A stretch of DNA of 64,000 nucleotides from Microscilla marina ATCC 23134 (GTDB lineage Bacteria > Bacteroidota > Bacteroidia > Cytophagales > Microscillaceae): positions 1-64,000 of the forward strand of contig NZ_AAWS01000028.1 of NCBI RefSeq assembly GCF_000169175.1, written 5' to 3'. Each line of letters opens with the position of its first letter. Position 1 is the first letter of the stretch. Below, piece by piece: positions 9,304 through 17,678 of the stretch. The position numbers and the translations under genes are program-made. The notes beneath the pieces were generated by a model, which made no database searches, was not told the origin of the DNA, and worked only from the letters and a program-made list of their open reading frames with translations.

Positions 9304-10944
9304 ATGCAAGTAACCCAATCTTATGCCCGCCCCAGTTCTTCGCAGGTAGACTCGGAGGGGATGAAGTTCAACTTTTCGGCTGAGATGTCCCGCAAGCCAG
9401 TGTCTATCAATGCAGTCATCAAAAATAGCTTGGCGTATGCCCGCCTTATGCTTGCCCTGCGCGAGGTAGTCAAAGGCGACTGGCGCCCCGCCCAAAAAGA
9501 CCATACCGCTTACCAGGAGTGGGTAGCAGAACGCTACCTGGAAGAGTTGCCCCAACACATGAAAGGGGTAGAAGCCAGGAAAATTAAAAAGCTGGAGGAG
9601 CGCGAAAAACTTCAGACCAAAAAAACCGCCCTTCGAAAAGAAATAAGTAAAACCCAAAGCGTAGTAAACAAAGCCCGTCGCCAGTACTATAATTGGCTTT
9701 ACCAGCACGACCGTGACAAGTGGATGGTGCTCGACCCAGTAATAAGTGTGCACCCCGATGCGGTTATTTTTGAAGCCTTCTCGCTGGACGAGTCAAGTTA
9801 CGGACGTATTTCGGTGCCTTCTAAACTGTTGGAAACTATAGGAGAGATAGATTATGGTACTACCAATATAGACTTTAGCCAGGCGCTTGCCGATGAGATT
9901 TACCGGGTGAGAAGCTACCGTCCGGCGTGGCTCAAAGTAGCCTTCGAGAAAGTAGAACTGTCTACTGCAGCAGGGGGCACCGTAGAGAAAAAAATTGACT
10001 TGCCCGAAAGCTGGGTACGTGGGTTTTTGCAGGTACAGTCAGCGTCTACGTTAGACGGCATCAGGGTAACCTTGCATTCGCAAACAGTGGCCAAAATTTT
10101 GTTGGAACTGGAACGCAAAAAAGAAAGAGAAAGCCCGCGTTCGCTCCGGTTTATGCTCAAAAAAGGCGAAAAAACTACCATTGTGATCGACCCCTGGGGC
10201 ATAGAGGTAGAAGATACCAATGTATACCAGGGAAGCCATGAAGGGGAGGTTCGTTTGTGGGGGCGTCGTCGTTTGTTTGTGCTTAAGGAGCTTTTGCCTT
10301 ATTCCGACAAGGTAGAAGTAAAGCTATTGGGCACAGGTATGCCTTCTTATTGGACGGTAGAAATGGACGGGCACCGCTTTGACCTGGGGCTTTCGGGCTG
10401 GACCTCGAACGACTGGGCAAAAAAAGGGAATTTTGATTTGCTTGCCTCTACTGGTAATACCAAAAACATAGACATTAAAAAGGTAGAACAAGTACTGATT
10501 CAAAAGTTGGCCACCACCCCCCAGGAGGTAGCCGAGCTCATGGGCATAGACCGCAGCAATGCTACTTTTGCCTTGCAGGAACTTGCCAAAAACGGGCAAG
10601 CAATGTATGACCACCTCACGGGCACCTACCGTTGGCGTCAATTGCTACAGCAAGATATTAAGCTCACCAAAAACGAAGAAGACGAACGTTTAAAATACGC
10701 GGTATCACTGGTAAAAGGCGGCCAGGTAGAAATTATGCGTTCTGAGCGGTTAGATGGTGGCTTGACCGAATACAGTGTGGGCGTACAGGGCAAAAACTTT
10801 TACAAACCTACCATTCATTTAGACCTGGATGGGCGCATCAAATATGCCGAGTGTGGGTGTAGCTTTTTCCGACGCAACAAACTACGCCAAGGCCCTTGTG
10901 CCCACATTATGGCAAGTGTGATCTCTATTTCGAAGAATGCTTAA
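9304..10944 (+). CDS. Winged-helix plus SWIM zinc-finger protein (WH-SWIM type), retron-associated candidate
   Basis: 546 aa, cytoplasmic. Residues about 95-130 are a charged helical, probably coiled-coil segment. A winged-helix-like region at about 395-450 (TPQEVAELMGIDRSNATF) would bind nucleic acid. The C-terminus is a SWIM zinc finger with C517, C519, C532 and H534 (CxC-x12-CxH). SWIM fingers generally bind DNA or proteins. The gene is followed after 117 bp, on the same strand, by a retron-like reverse transcriptase; the gap holds a large hairpin. From memory, the type XIII class in the published retron classification pairs an RT with a WHSWIM protein and an ARM-repeat protein; no ARM gene is visible here. 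It is therefore likely the effector or accessory protein of a retron-like defence unit. Other SWIM proteins accompany MoxR/VWA genes, which are absent here. Confidence 0.85.
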   Translation: MQVTQSYARPSSSQVDSEGMKFNFSAEMSRKPVSINAVIKNSLAYARLMLALREVVKGDWRPAQKDHTAYQEWVAERYLEELPQHMKGVEARKIKKLEEREKLQTKKTALRKEISKTQSVVNKARRQYYNWLYQHDRDKWMVLDPVISVHPDAVIFEAFSLDESSYGRISVPSKLLETIGEIDYGTTNIDFSQALADEIYRVRSYRPAWLKVAFEKVELSTAAGGTVEKKIDLPESWVRGFLQVQSASTLDGIRVTLHSQTVAKILLELERKKERESPRSLRFMLKKGEKTTIVIDPWGIEVEDTNVYQGSHEGEVRLWGRRRLFVLKELLPYSDKVEVKLLGTGMPSYWTVEMDGHRFDLGLSGWTSNDWAKKGNFDLLASTGNTKNIDIKKVEQVLIQKLATTPQEVAELMGIDRSNATFALQELAKNGQAMYDHLTGTYRWRQLLQQDIKLTKNEEDERLKYAVSLVKGGQVEIMRSERLDGGLTEYSVGVQGKNFYKPTIHLDLDGRIKYAECGCSFFRRNKLRQGPCAHIMASVISISKNA

Positions 10945-10949
10945 GAGCA

Positions 10950-11023
10950 GCAAGGGATGAGCAACAAGCTACAAGTTTGTGATACAAAGTTGTAACACTT
11001 GTAGCCTGTTGCTTGAAGCTTGC
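10950..11023 (+). ncRNA. 74-nt imperfect hairpin between SWIM and RT genes, candidate retron msr/msd RNA
   Basis: Outer arms GCAAG (10950-10954) and CTTGC (11019-11023) flank a 5x5 internal loop. The main 17-bp arms are 10960-10976 and 10997-11013 with a single A/C mismatch. The apical loop holds a mini-stem TTTGT-GAT-ACAAA. A long hairpin directly before a retron-like RT is where a template RNA is expected. However, clear flanking a1/a2 repeats and a branching guanosine context are not evident, so it may instead be a mobile palindrome or an operon-internal processing site. Confidence 0.4.
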
Positions 11024-11061
11024 ACCTCCCAAAAAACTACTTACTAATAAAAACCTAAAAC

Positions 11062-12450
11062 ATGGCAAATCAAACAACGACAAACTGGCGGGCTGAGTTA
11101 AGGAGTGTCGGTAAACAATATTTTGAGATTCAGGAGATGATTCGCATGGGCTTTCTGAAGCTAGACCCTGCCGAATTGGATATGCTCAAACAACGGTATA
11201 CAGAATTAAACAAGGTCAATAAAGAGCTTAATAAGTTAAGCAAAGAACTAGAGGGGCTGGAAGATATAACCCCTTTGATCAAAGAAATTAGAAAAAACCG
11301 GATTGAGCGGGTAAAGGCGGCACGTGCCATTAGAAAGGTAGAAAAAGCACAAAAAGAAAAGGAAAGAAAAGCTGAAATTGCCCAACGCAAAAAAGACACC
11401 CCTTATTACCTGGGCGATGGGGTATCGGCCGGGCTCAAGTTTGAAGGAGGCAACGAAGCCCAACTCAAAGAGGCAGGTTTGCCTGTGGTAAATAATGTGC
11501 GCGATTTGTCGGAATTGATGGCGATGCCACAAAGCGATATTTTGTGGTTGTCGTATCACCGCAAGGCGGCTTCTATGGACCACTATAGCCGTTTTCAAAT
11601 TCCGAAACGCAAGGGAGGGTTTAGAAGCATTGCCTCGCCCAAACCCAAAACCCGCAAGGCGCAGCAATGGATTCTGGAAAATATTTTAAGTAAAATAGAC
11701 TGCCACGAAGCAGCCATGGCTTTTCGACCAGGCAAGTCCATTGCTGATAACGCCCACTTTCACCTCCAGGCCGAAGTACTCATCAGAATTGACCTGAAAG
11801 ACTTTTTTCCTTCGCTTAAGTTTGGCAGGGTCAAGGGCTTATTTAAGTCTTTTGGCTACAACGAAGGGGTGGCGTCGGTGTTGGCCCTGATGTGTACCGA
11901 TGCTTTGCGGTTGAGCGCCAAGCTAGAGGGAAAACAATACTTCGTTGCCTTGGGCGAACGTTATTTGCCCCAGGGAGCTTGTACTTCGCCTGCCATTACC
12001 AACCTGATTTGCCGCAAGCTCGACAATCGCTTGAGCAAGTTGGGCGATAAGCTTGACTGGAAATATACCCGTTACGCCGATGACATGGTGTTTTCGAGCA
12101 GTAACAAAGAGACTGACCTGAAGCATATCCTGGGCTTGTCGAAAAAGATTATTGGCGAAGAAAACTTTGTGATTCACCCAGACAAAACAATGGTGATGCG
12201 AGGGCACCAACGCCAAACCGTGACAGGAGTGGTGGTAAACAATGATGAGATACGTATCTCGCGCCGCGATATGCGTAATTTCCGGGCGTTTTTGCACCAA
12301 TATGAACAAAAAGGGGCGGCTGAAATGACCAAACAATTGGGCAAAGATGCCACTGCCTATGGTAAGGGATATTTGGCTTTTGTGCAGATGATTAACCCTG
12401 CTCAAGCCGAAAAGTTTAAGGCTAAACATGGGTGGTTGAGCCAAGCCTAA
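11062..12450 (+). CDS. Retron-like reverse transcriptase
   Basis: 462 aa RNA-directed DNA polymerase. Residues 1-115 form a highly charged helical, coiled-coil extension (LNKVNKELNKLSKELEGLED). The RT core follows: FQIPKRKGGFRSIASPKPKT (fingers), FRPGKSIADNAHFH (NAxxH motif), motif A with D244 (IRIDLKDFFPS), LPQGACTSP (motif B), and YADD at 338-341 (catalytic Asp340/Asp341). VTG at 387-389, followed by VVVN, is typical of retron RTs and of some abortive-infection RTs. All catalytic residues are present and there is no maturase or endonuclease domain, which argues against a group II intron. The gene follows the SWIM gene in the same direction and ends in a strong terminator. The expected role is synthesis of a small cDNA from a nearby non-coding RNA, guarding an effector, probably the SWIM protein. 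Confidence 0.92.
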   Translation: MANQTTTNWRAELRSVGKQYFEIQEMIRMGFLKLDPAELDMLKQRYTELNKVNKELNKLSKELEGLEDITPLIKEIRKNRIERVKAARAIRKVEKAQKEKERKAEIAQRKKDTPYYLGDGVSAGLKFEGGNEAQLKEAGLPVVNNVRDLSELMAMPQSDILWLSYHRKAASMDHYSRFQIPKRKGGFRSIASPKPKTRKAQQWILENILSKIDCHEAAMAFRPGKSIADNAHFHLQAEVLIRIDLKDFFPSLKFGRVKGLFKSFGYNEGVASVLALMCTDALRLSAKLEGKQYFVALGERYLPQGACTSPAITNLICRKLDNRLSKLGDKLDWKYTRYADDMVFSSSNKETDLKHILGLSKKIIGEENFVIHPDKTMVMRGHQRQTVTGVVVNNDEIRISRRDMRNFRAFLHQYEQKGAAEMTKQLGKDATAYGKGYLAFVQMINPAQAEKFKAKHGWLSQA

Positions 12451-12477
12451 AGCGCATTCATAGTCAAGAAATAACTT

Positions 12478-12521
12478 ACCTATACCAATGGCAGCAAACC
12501 TTCCATTGGTATAGGTTTTTA
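12478..12521 (+). terminator. Rho-independent terminator of the SWIM-RT unit
   Basis: A perfect 14-bp stem (ACCTATACCAATGG / CCATTGGTATAGGT) with an 11-nt loop is followed directly by a T-run. It starts 28 bp after the RT stop codon and closes the unit. Confidence 0.85.
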
Positions 12522-12933
12522 AAGGGCTTTCTTATAAAAAATGAGAAACCCGGCGGAGACTTTCGGTATTCCGATCGGGCTATGGGGCATAACCCTTCGG
12601 AGCAGGCAAAACGAAAATGTGGCATTCTCTTAAATAATCCACTTCATCGCTTCAGCGGGTGCCTCACCATAGCGGCTGTGCCGACATTCAAGAACCTTCA
12701 ATCAATGTGATAGAAAAAGTGTAACTACCTATGAACCGAATCTATTTCTAAATCCCGATTTATATTTATCGGGGCAGCAGTTTGCTGTGATGAGCTCAAC
12801 GGAGTTAAACAAAGGGTGTACTTAGAATCTAGCGCCTAGTCCCAAGAACCTTCAATCAACGTGATAGAAAAAGTGTAACTACCTGTAAAACAAGGGTGTA
12901 CCTAGCACCTAGAGCCTAGTCCCTAGAACCTTA
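12522..12933. repeat. Interrupted direct repeats downstream of the RT
   Basis: No gene is seen. A 42-bp sequence at 12689-12730 (CAAGAACCTTCAATCAA at its left end) recurs at 12843-12884 with one mismatch. A second block (AGGGTGTAC...CTAGTCCC) follows each copy, at 12812-12843 and 12892-12923. In the first copy the two blocks are separated by about 75 extra bp (12731-12807). Those contain GAACCGAA and AGCAGTTTGCTGTGA, a segment related to 48205-48262. Confidence 0.7.
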
Positions 12934-13911
12934 TTAAGGCTCAGGGGGCAGTTCATTGCTGCGTTTAGCTGCCAATAGCTTGCGCTGATAACGTACTTTG
13001 ATACTTTTTTTTTCTACTTCAAATTGCGTTTTCAAGTCTTGGCGTTTGCGCTTGAGGTCTTCTATTTGCTTTTGCAAACGTGTGCGAATATCGGGCGAAA
13101 CTTCAGCTTCAAGCTTGACCTTCAGGGATACCAAACGAACATCGAGCGCGCCCTGCTCACGCAAAAACCGAATGTGTGCCTGATGAATGGCTGCACTTTC
13201 TCCCTGCTGAAACGCCAGCAAAAACTGTTGTTCTTTGGCATTGGTCGCAGTTTGTGTTAGTGGCAGTTCACTGACATCCTTGTGTACTTGAGCCAGGCGT
13301 TCTGTCAGTGCTTTAAGTGCCTTGGCTCCCGACAAGATATCAGGGTCAAGGTATTGCCGGGGGGTAAGCCCAATGTGGGTAATACTGGCATTATTTAAAA
13401 TAAAGCCGCTTAAGTCTCCGCCAATTGCCTGGAGTACCTCTGCTTTGTAGGCATCCCTTTCTTTGAGTAAGCTTTCGTAACTAAATTGCCGAGTGGTTGT
13501 TTTGATTGCTTCTAAAAACTTTGCTTCAAATAATTGACGCAAGGTAGCTGTTTGTCCAACTTGTTGGCACCCTATGCTTTGAGCCACCTTCACGATGTCA
13601 TCTTCTGAATGATTGACGCGCATCATAAAACTGAAATGTAAATTTACTTGCATATCGTCGGCACAAGTGGCACCTTCGTTGTTTTCACAAATGAGGGTAA
13701 AGTGCTTATAACGTATGTCCATGCATTCTACTTTATGCAATACAGGGTAGGCCAGGAGCCGGGTAAAAGACACATTGCTGCCAGCCATACCTGTACGGAT
13801 AAGGGCAAAGCCGGGTGGAGCTATTTTTATACATTGAGCATATAGCAGCACAGCGCCCATGAAAATTAAGCAGGCAAAAGTTACAATCACTAGTACAACT
13901 GGTAATGGCAT
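12934..13911 (-). CDS. SPFH/Band-7 (flotillin-like) membrane protein
   Basis: 325 aa. Residues 1-27 are an N-terminal hydrophobic segment (VVLVIVTFACLIFMGAVLLY). Residues about 28-190 look like an SPFH domain, starting at the typical PPGFALIRTG and continuing through QVNLHFSFMMRV and the LSGFILNNASITHIG region. A charged coiled coil occupies 235-320 (LQKQIEDLKRKRQDLKTQFEVEKKSIK). Flotillin-type proteins oligomerise on membranes and organise microdomains. The protein is shorter than flotillin/YqiK (about 500 aa). It is the second gene of a pair with another SPFH-like gene 14 bp upstream, and the pair converges on the RT gene. A relation to the RT unit is only suggested by proximity. Confidence 0.75.
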   Translation of the reverse strand: MPLPVVLVIVTFACLIFMGAVLLYAQCIKIAPPGFALIRTGMAGSNVSFTRLLAYPVLHKVECMDIRYKHFTLICENNEGATCADDMQVNLHFSFMMRVNHSEDDIVKVAQSIGCQQVGQTATLRQLFEAKFLEAIKTTTRQFSYESLLKERDAYKAEVLQAIGGDLSGFILNNASITHIGLTPRQYLDPDILSGAKALKALTERLAQVHKDVSELPLTQTATNAKEQQFLLAFQQGESAAIHQAHIRFLREQGALDVRLVSLKVKLEAEVSPDIRTRLQKQIEDLKRKRQDLKTQFEVEKKSIKVRYQRKLLAAKRSNELPPEP

Positions 13912-13925
13912 AAGGGCAATAGTAT

Positions 13926-14816
13926 TTAGGGTTTTAGATTATTTTCGTCGTTTTTTTTCTCTGATTTTATTCGTTCGGCCTCTTTTTGTAACTGGTCAAT
14001 CTTTTGTTTTTCCTGTTGTGCCTGTGCGCGTACTTTTTTCAGTTCCAAGTCTATGTCATCCGGTTTGTTTTGCTCAGCCTTAGCGGTGTATTTTGCCAAC
14101 TCAACCTGTTTTTCGGCTTCCAAACGAGCTATTTCAAGTTGTTGTTTTATTTCAATTTTTACCGATTCCAACTCAAACGCTTGTTTGGCTTCTTCAGCCA
14201 TTAAGTTTTTGTGCAACAAGGGATCAAGTTCCCCAACAACCGTGCTTTCTTCCTTGCTGGGTACCTTCATTGCAAGCCGCCCAGCCTTGGCTTTGCCTTG
14301 CTGTTCCAGGTAATCATCTTCATTATAAAAATCAAAGGAAGTGCGCTCAATGCTTTCTACTAACATATCCTCTAGTTCAAACCCTGACAAGTCTTTCCCT
14401 ATGACCTCTAGTGTCATATCCCTCAGTTTATCGGGCTGGCTACGCAAGTCCTCAAAGTTCATTGTTTGCCCTACCACCCGCAATGCGTGCTCAAAATGGG
14501 GCAAAAACCATTGTGCCAAATAGGTGGGGTCAGTGAGTTGATCAGTGTCAAAAGAGTGAAACACATTTTGAATATAACTTGGATTGGCACCCACTTTTAT
14601 ATCAAATACCACTTTTACATCTGCTTTGATAAAATCTTTGCACAAAATTGCCTGGCTTTCGCTCAAGTGCAAAGACAAATGCAGCAAAGATAAATCAATG
14701 ATAGTGAGATGGTGAAAAAAGGGAACAACTTGTATTTGACCAAAGCTAACGACAGTACCGCCTGCACCCACCCGTACTAAAGCTTGCTTGGTTTGGGCTT
14801 TTTTGAATAAGAACAT
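13926..14816 (-). CDS. SPFH-like protein without membrane anchor
   Basis: 296 aa. Begins MFLFKKAQTKQALVRVGAGG, resembling the start of flotillin/YqiK SPFH domains after the membrane segment. The core (residues about 40-175) shares the layout of the downstream protein, including VIGKDLSGFELEDMLVESIE, equivalent to IGGDLSGFILNNASITHIG there. From about 205 to the end there is a long charged coiled coil rich in Glu, Lys and Gln. No membrane segment or signal peptide is seen. It is the first gene of a two-gene operon (14-bp gap). The two proteins are probably diverged paralogues that form a hetero-oligomer, one anchored and one not; this is inference. Confidence 0.7.
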   Translation of the reverse strand: MFLFKKAQTKQALVRVGAGGTVVSFGQIQVVPFFHHLTIIDLSLLHLSLHLSESQAILCKDFIKADVKVVFDIKVGANPSYIQNVFHSFDTDQLTDPTYLAQWFLPHFEHALRVVGQTMNFEDLRSQPDKLRDMTLEVIGKDLSGFELEDMLVESIERTSFDFYNEDDYLEQQGKAKAGRLAMKVPSKEESTVVGELDPLLHKNLMAEEAKQAFELESVKIEIKQQLEIARLEAEKQVELAKYTAKAEQNKPDDIDLELKKVRAQAQQEKQKIDQLQKEAERIKSEKKNDENNLKP

Positions 14817-15045
14817 AAAAAGGTGATTAGAAGGTTACAAAATAAGATTGATGGCTTATTATAATAGGCAACAACACTTTCAACGGGTGTTTTCTATCCA
14901 TCATCGCCCACCATTTGCTTCAAAAAGATACGGTATCTCAAAGATAGTCAAAAGTTTTGCCATAAAAGTTATGGGTTTTGGGTGGCGTTCAGATAGCCAA
15001 TTCCGTTGATTTTAAGACATCAAATGATTCACTAAATATTATTCA

Positions 15046-16083
15046 ATGCACACCAAACACGCACTTTTGTCTATTCGCCTATGGCTTTTTGTGGGCATTC
15101 TGGGCAGTTTAATTACTGCTTGCAACCTCAACAACAATCAGGACATTACCTTAGATTGGCAACCCGACATTCTTGCCCCCATTGTAAAAGGAACAATGGG
15201 GGTACTTCAGCAGCCCGACATCCAAAATGTAGATTTTTCTATTGCTATTCCCGCCAGTTCGTTAGGATTGGATGGCTACAGCGGCACTGTCCCAGTAGTG
15301 CCAGCTTTTGGTCCCATCGACTCTGTCAAGCGTACCTACACGATTACGGACGCCAACAATGCCTTGATTTTTGAATCGGTAGAAATAGATAGTATCCAAA
15401 TCAGTACTTCTTTTAGCAATCCTTTCCCGGTGGCATTGTCAGCAGGCATGCGCATTGTTTTTCGCAATCAAGGCGAAACCAATGCCTTGATCACCCATAC
15501 AACTACGCAAGAGGTGGCTCCTAATGCCAGCTATTCTTTTAGCCAACTGGTGCTCAGTACTACACTGAACTCAAACCTGGAAATAGGCATAGAAAACATA
15601 CAATCGCCTGGAGGGTCAAATGTCGATTTTAGCAACATTAGCGACCTTACCATGAATATTCAACTACAAATTTCAGGAATCACCGCCATCACACTTGCGC
15701 CCAATGTATCGGCAAGCTTTGAAACCACCGACAATTTTGACCTGGGGTTGGGCAGCGAAGTAGAAAACCTGGAAGGCAGTTTGATCCTCAAACACGACAA
15801 TCAAACCCCGTTGAACCTGGCAGTACAAGCATACTTTCTTGCCGATGATCAAACTACAGTCATCGACTCGCTTTTCGAAGTGCCATCACTTATTAGCGCA
15901 GGCGACACATTATCGGTACGCGTAAGTTCTACCTCGTTACTCAACAATTTACGCAATACTAAATATATAAAGTTTACAACCGGGTTCGATACCAACGGAC
16001 TGAGCAGTAGTGTACGCATTGATGGCGCTACTATGTATAAGTTTCAGCTCATAGCAGATGTAAAAGTGAAATTAAAAAATTAG
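15046..16083 (+). CDS. Exported lipoprotein, hypothetical
   Basis: 345 aa with an SPII signal peptide: basic MHTKHALLSIRLW, a hydrophobic core, then the lipobox LITAC with Cys26. The mature part is rich in beta-type sequence and Asn/Ser (for example ITLAPNVSASFETTDNFDLG), with no recognised domain. It lies 13 bp before an outer-membrane protein gene in the same direction, so the two are probably co-transcribed and may form a surface complex. Start chosen because it gives a complete signal peptide. Confidence 0.75.
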   Translation: MHTKHALLSIRLWLFVGILGSLITACNLNNNQDITLDWQPDILAPIVKGTMGVLQQPDIQNVDFSIAIPASSLGLDGYSGTVPVVPAFGPIDSVKRTYTITDANNALIFESVEIDSIQISTSFSNPFPVALSAGMRIVFRNQGETNALITHTTTQEVAPNASYSFSQLVLSTTLNSNLEIGIENIQSPGGSNVDFSNISDLTMNIQLQISGITAITLAPNVSASFETTDNFDLGLGSEVENLEGSLILKHDNQTPLNLAVQAYFLADDQTTVIDSLFEVPSLISAGDTLSVRVSSTSLLNNLRNTKYIKFTTGFDTNGLSSSVRIDGATMYKFQLIADVKVKLKN

Positions 16084-16096
16084 TGCTTTAGCAATT

Positions 16097-17647
16097 ATGA
16101 GGCAATTACCTTTCTATAAATCACCGATGATGATGTCCAAAAAAATATACGTACTATTATGCACCATAGCATGGGGTGGGGTATTTTGTGTGGTCGCAAA
16201 TGCGCAAAACAATCCTGCTGCAGCCTATGGCAGTCACTTTACCTTGCAAGGCGCACGTTACCAACCCAGTAAGCTGGGGTTAGGCTCAGAGCGTGTACAA
16301 ATTAACCTGGCCAATGCTTATGGATGGTTTGGGAACAATATTACGAGCATGGGAGAAGTAGAGCGTTTGTTGGGGGGCAACTTGACTTCTGAAGAAGTAA
16401 ACGAAAAAATAGAAGAACGTTTGGGACAACTCAATCGAACAAACCGGGCGAGTTTTGGGCTCCATGTACAGCCCATAGGAGTGGCTATTAAATTTGTACG
16501 AAAAAAACCTGCCTATAGCATCCGTACCCCTACAGCATTGTGCCAGCCTGAAGATTCTTATATAGAGCGTTTTACTATATCGGCAGAAATAAACGAACGC
16601 GTGGAAGGGAATATCTTCTTGTCTAAAACCCTGGCACAATTTGCCTGGAAGGGTAATAAGCAGTTTGCGGGCCAAACGGTAGACCTGGGGCGAGTAGGAG
16701 GAACTGGTTTTTGGCTCAGGGAGTTTGTCGCTGGTTTTGCTGCCCCTGTTCGCATTGGGAAACGTGCCAAAATTGGCTTTACTCAAAAAAAACTTCGCCC
16801 TCAAGAAATGACCCTACGCATAGGAGGGCGAATCAAAGTATTGGAAGGAATGATGGCTTTTCGTACGTCAAGATTTTCGGGCAATATGACAACGGCTGTT
16901 GATGGAAGTAGTTTGGGGTTTGACATAGACTACCAACTCAATGGGGCACTGCCTTATGACAGGATTAACGCAGACGGCAACCCGGTACTGGATGCAGAAA
17001 ACCCCGCCAATCCTTTAACAGTACGAGGGCGTGGTTTGGGGTTTGACGCAGGTGCTACTTTTACATTTCAAAACAGGGTTTCAATATCCGCAAGTTTGTT
17101 GGATATAGGGATGGTACGTTATACCAAGCAAACGCTTAACTATACTGTACAAGACCAATTTACGTTTGAGGGAGTGCCCATTACGCTGGGGGTAGGGAAT
17201 AACAACCTGACCGACAGTACCCAATCGTTTGTAGACTCACTGACTGCACGTTTTACCCCCACACCCACTCAAAACAGCTTTAATATGGCACTGCCTATGC
17301 GCCTGGCCTTACAGTTTGAGTATAAAATACCTGCCAAAGACCGCAAAGGACGCAGCTTTAACCTGCACCACTTTTATGCTACTTATGTACAAGGGTTCAC
17401 CGAATTGGGTACAGCCACCCGTCGTCCCAGTATGCAATTGGGTTATAACCTCAATTTGTTTACCATTGCCAACTTTGGGCTGGCTACCAGTTTTGGGGGA
17501 CACAACGCTTTTGCTATGTCGGGCTACTTTTCATTTCGGGCAGGTCCTGTACGTTTGGGAGTAGGCTCTAGTGCCCTTACTTACCTTGTGAGCAAAGATA
17601 ATACGACCGGAGCAGACATTTCTTTTAACCTGGGGGTAGCTTGGTAA
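16097..17647 (+). CDS. Outer-membrane beta-barrel protein (DUF5723-like)
   Basis: 516 aa. A signal peptide ends at ANAQ (about residue 37). The mature protein has alternating beta-strand sequence, many aromatic-ended strands and a terminal ISFNLGVAW as in barrel proteins. The layout (early SKLGLGSERVQINLANAYGWFGNN, then strands) resembles DUF5723-type proteins of Bacteroidota; this is from memory and moderate in certainty. Met13 (start at 16133, MSKKIYVLLC) would give a more usual signal peptide length. It lies 13 bp after a lipoprotein gene and is probably co-transcribed. Confidence 0.75.
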   Translation: MRQLPFYKSPMMMSKKIYVLLCTIAWGGVFCVVANAQNNPAAAYGSHFTLQGARYQPSKLGLGSERVQINLANAYGWFGNNITSMGEVERLLGGNLTSEEVNEKIEERLGQLNRTNRASFGLHVQPIGVAIKFVRKKPAYSIRTPTALCQPEDSYIERFTISAEINERVEGNIFLSKTLAQFAWKGNKQFAGQTVDLGRVGGTGFWLREFVAGFAAPVRIGKRAKIGFTQKKLRPQEMTLRIGGRIKVLEGMMAFRTSRFSGNMTTAVDGSSLGFDIDYQLNGALPYDRINADGNPVLDAENPANPLTVRGRGLGFDAGATFTFQNRVSISASLLDIGMVRYTKQTLNYTVQDQFTFEGVPITLGVGNNNLTDSTQSFVDSLTARFTPTPTQNSFNMALPMRLALQFEYKIPAKDRKGRSFNLHHFYATYVQGFTELGTATRRPSMQLGYNLNLFTIANFGLATSFGGHNAFAMSGYFSFRAGPVRLGVGSSALTYLVSKDNTTGADISFNLGVAW

Positions 17648-17678
17648 GCACCCTACCTGTGTTACAATAGGGTGTTTT

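Noticed and set aside
11062-12450. Group II intron RT
   Set aside because: No maturase X or endonuclease domain, and no intron domain V/VI-like RNA downstream; the VTG motif points to retron-like RTs.
12432-12710. Small frame after the RT gene
   Set aside because: It overlaps the RT end and spans the terminator; composition is not coding-like.
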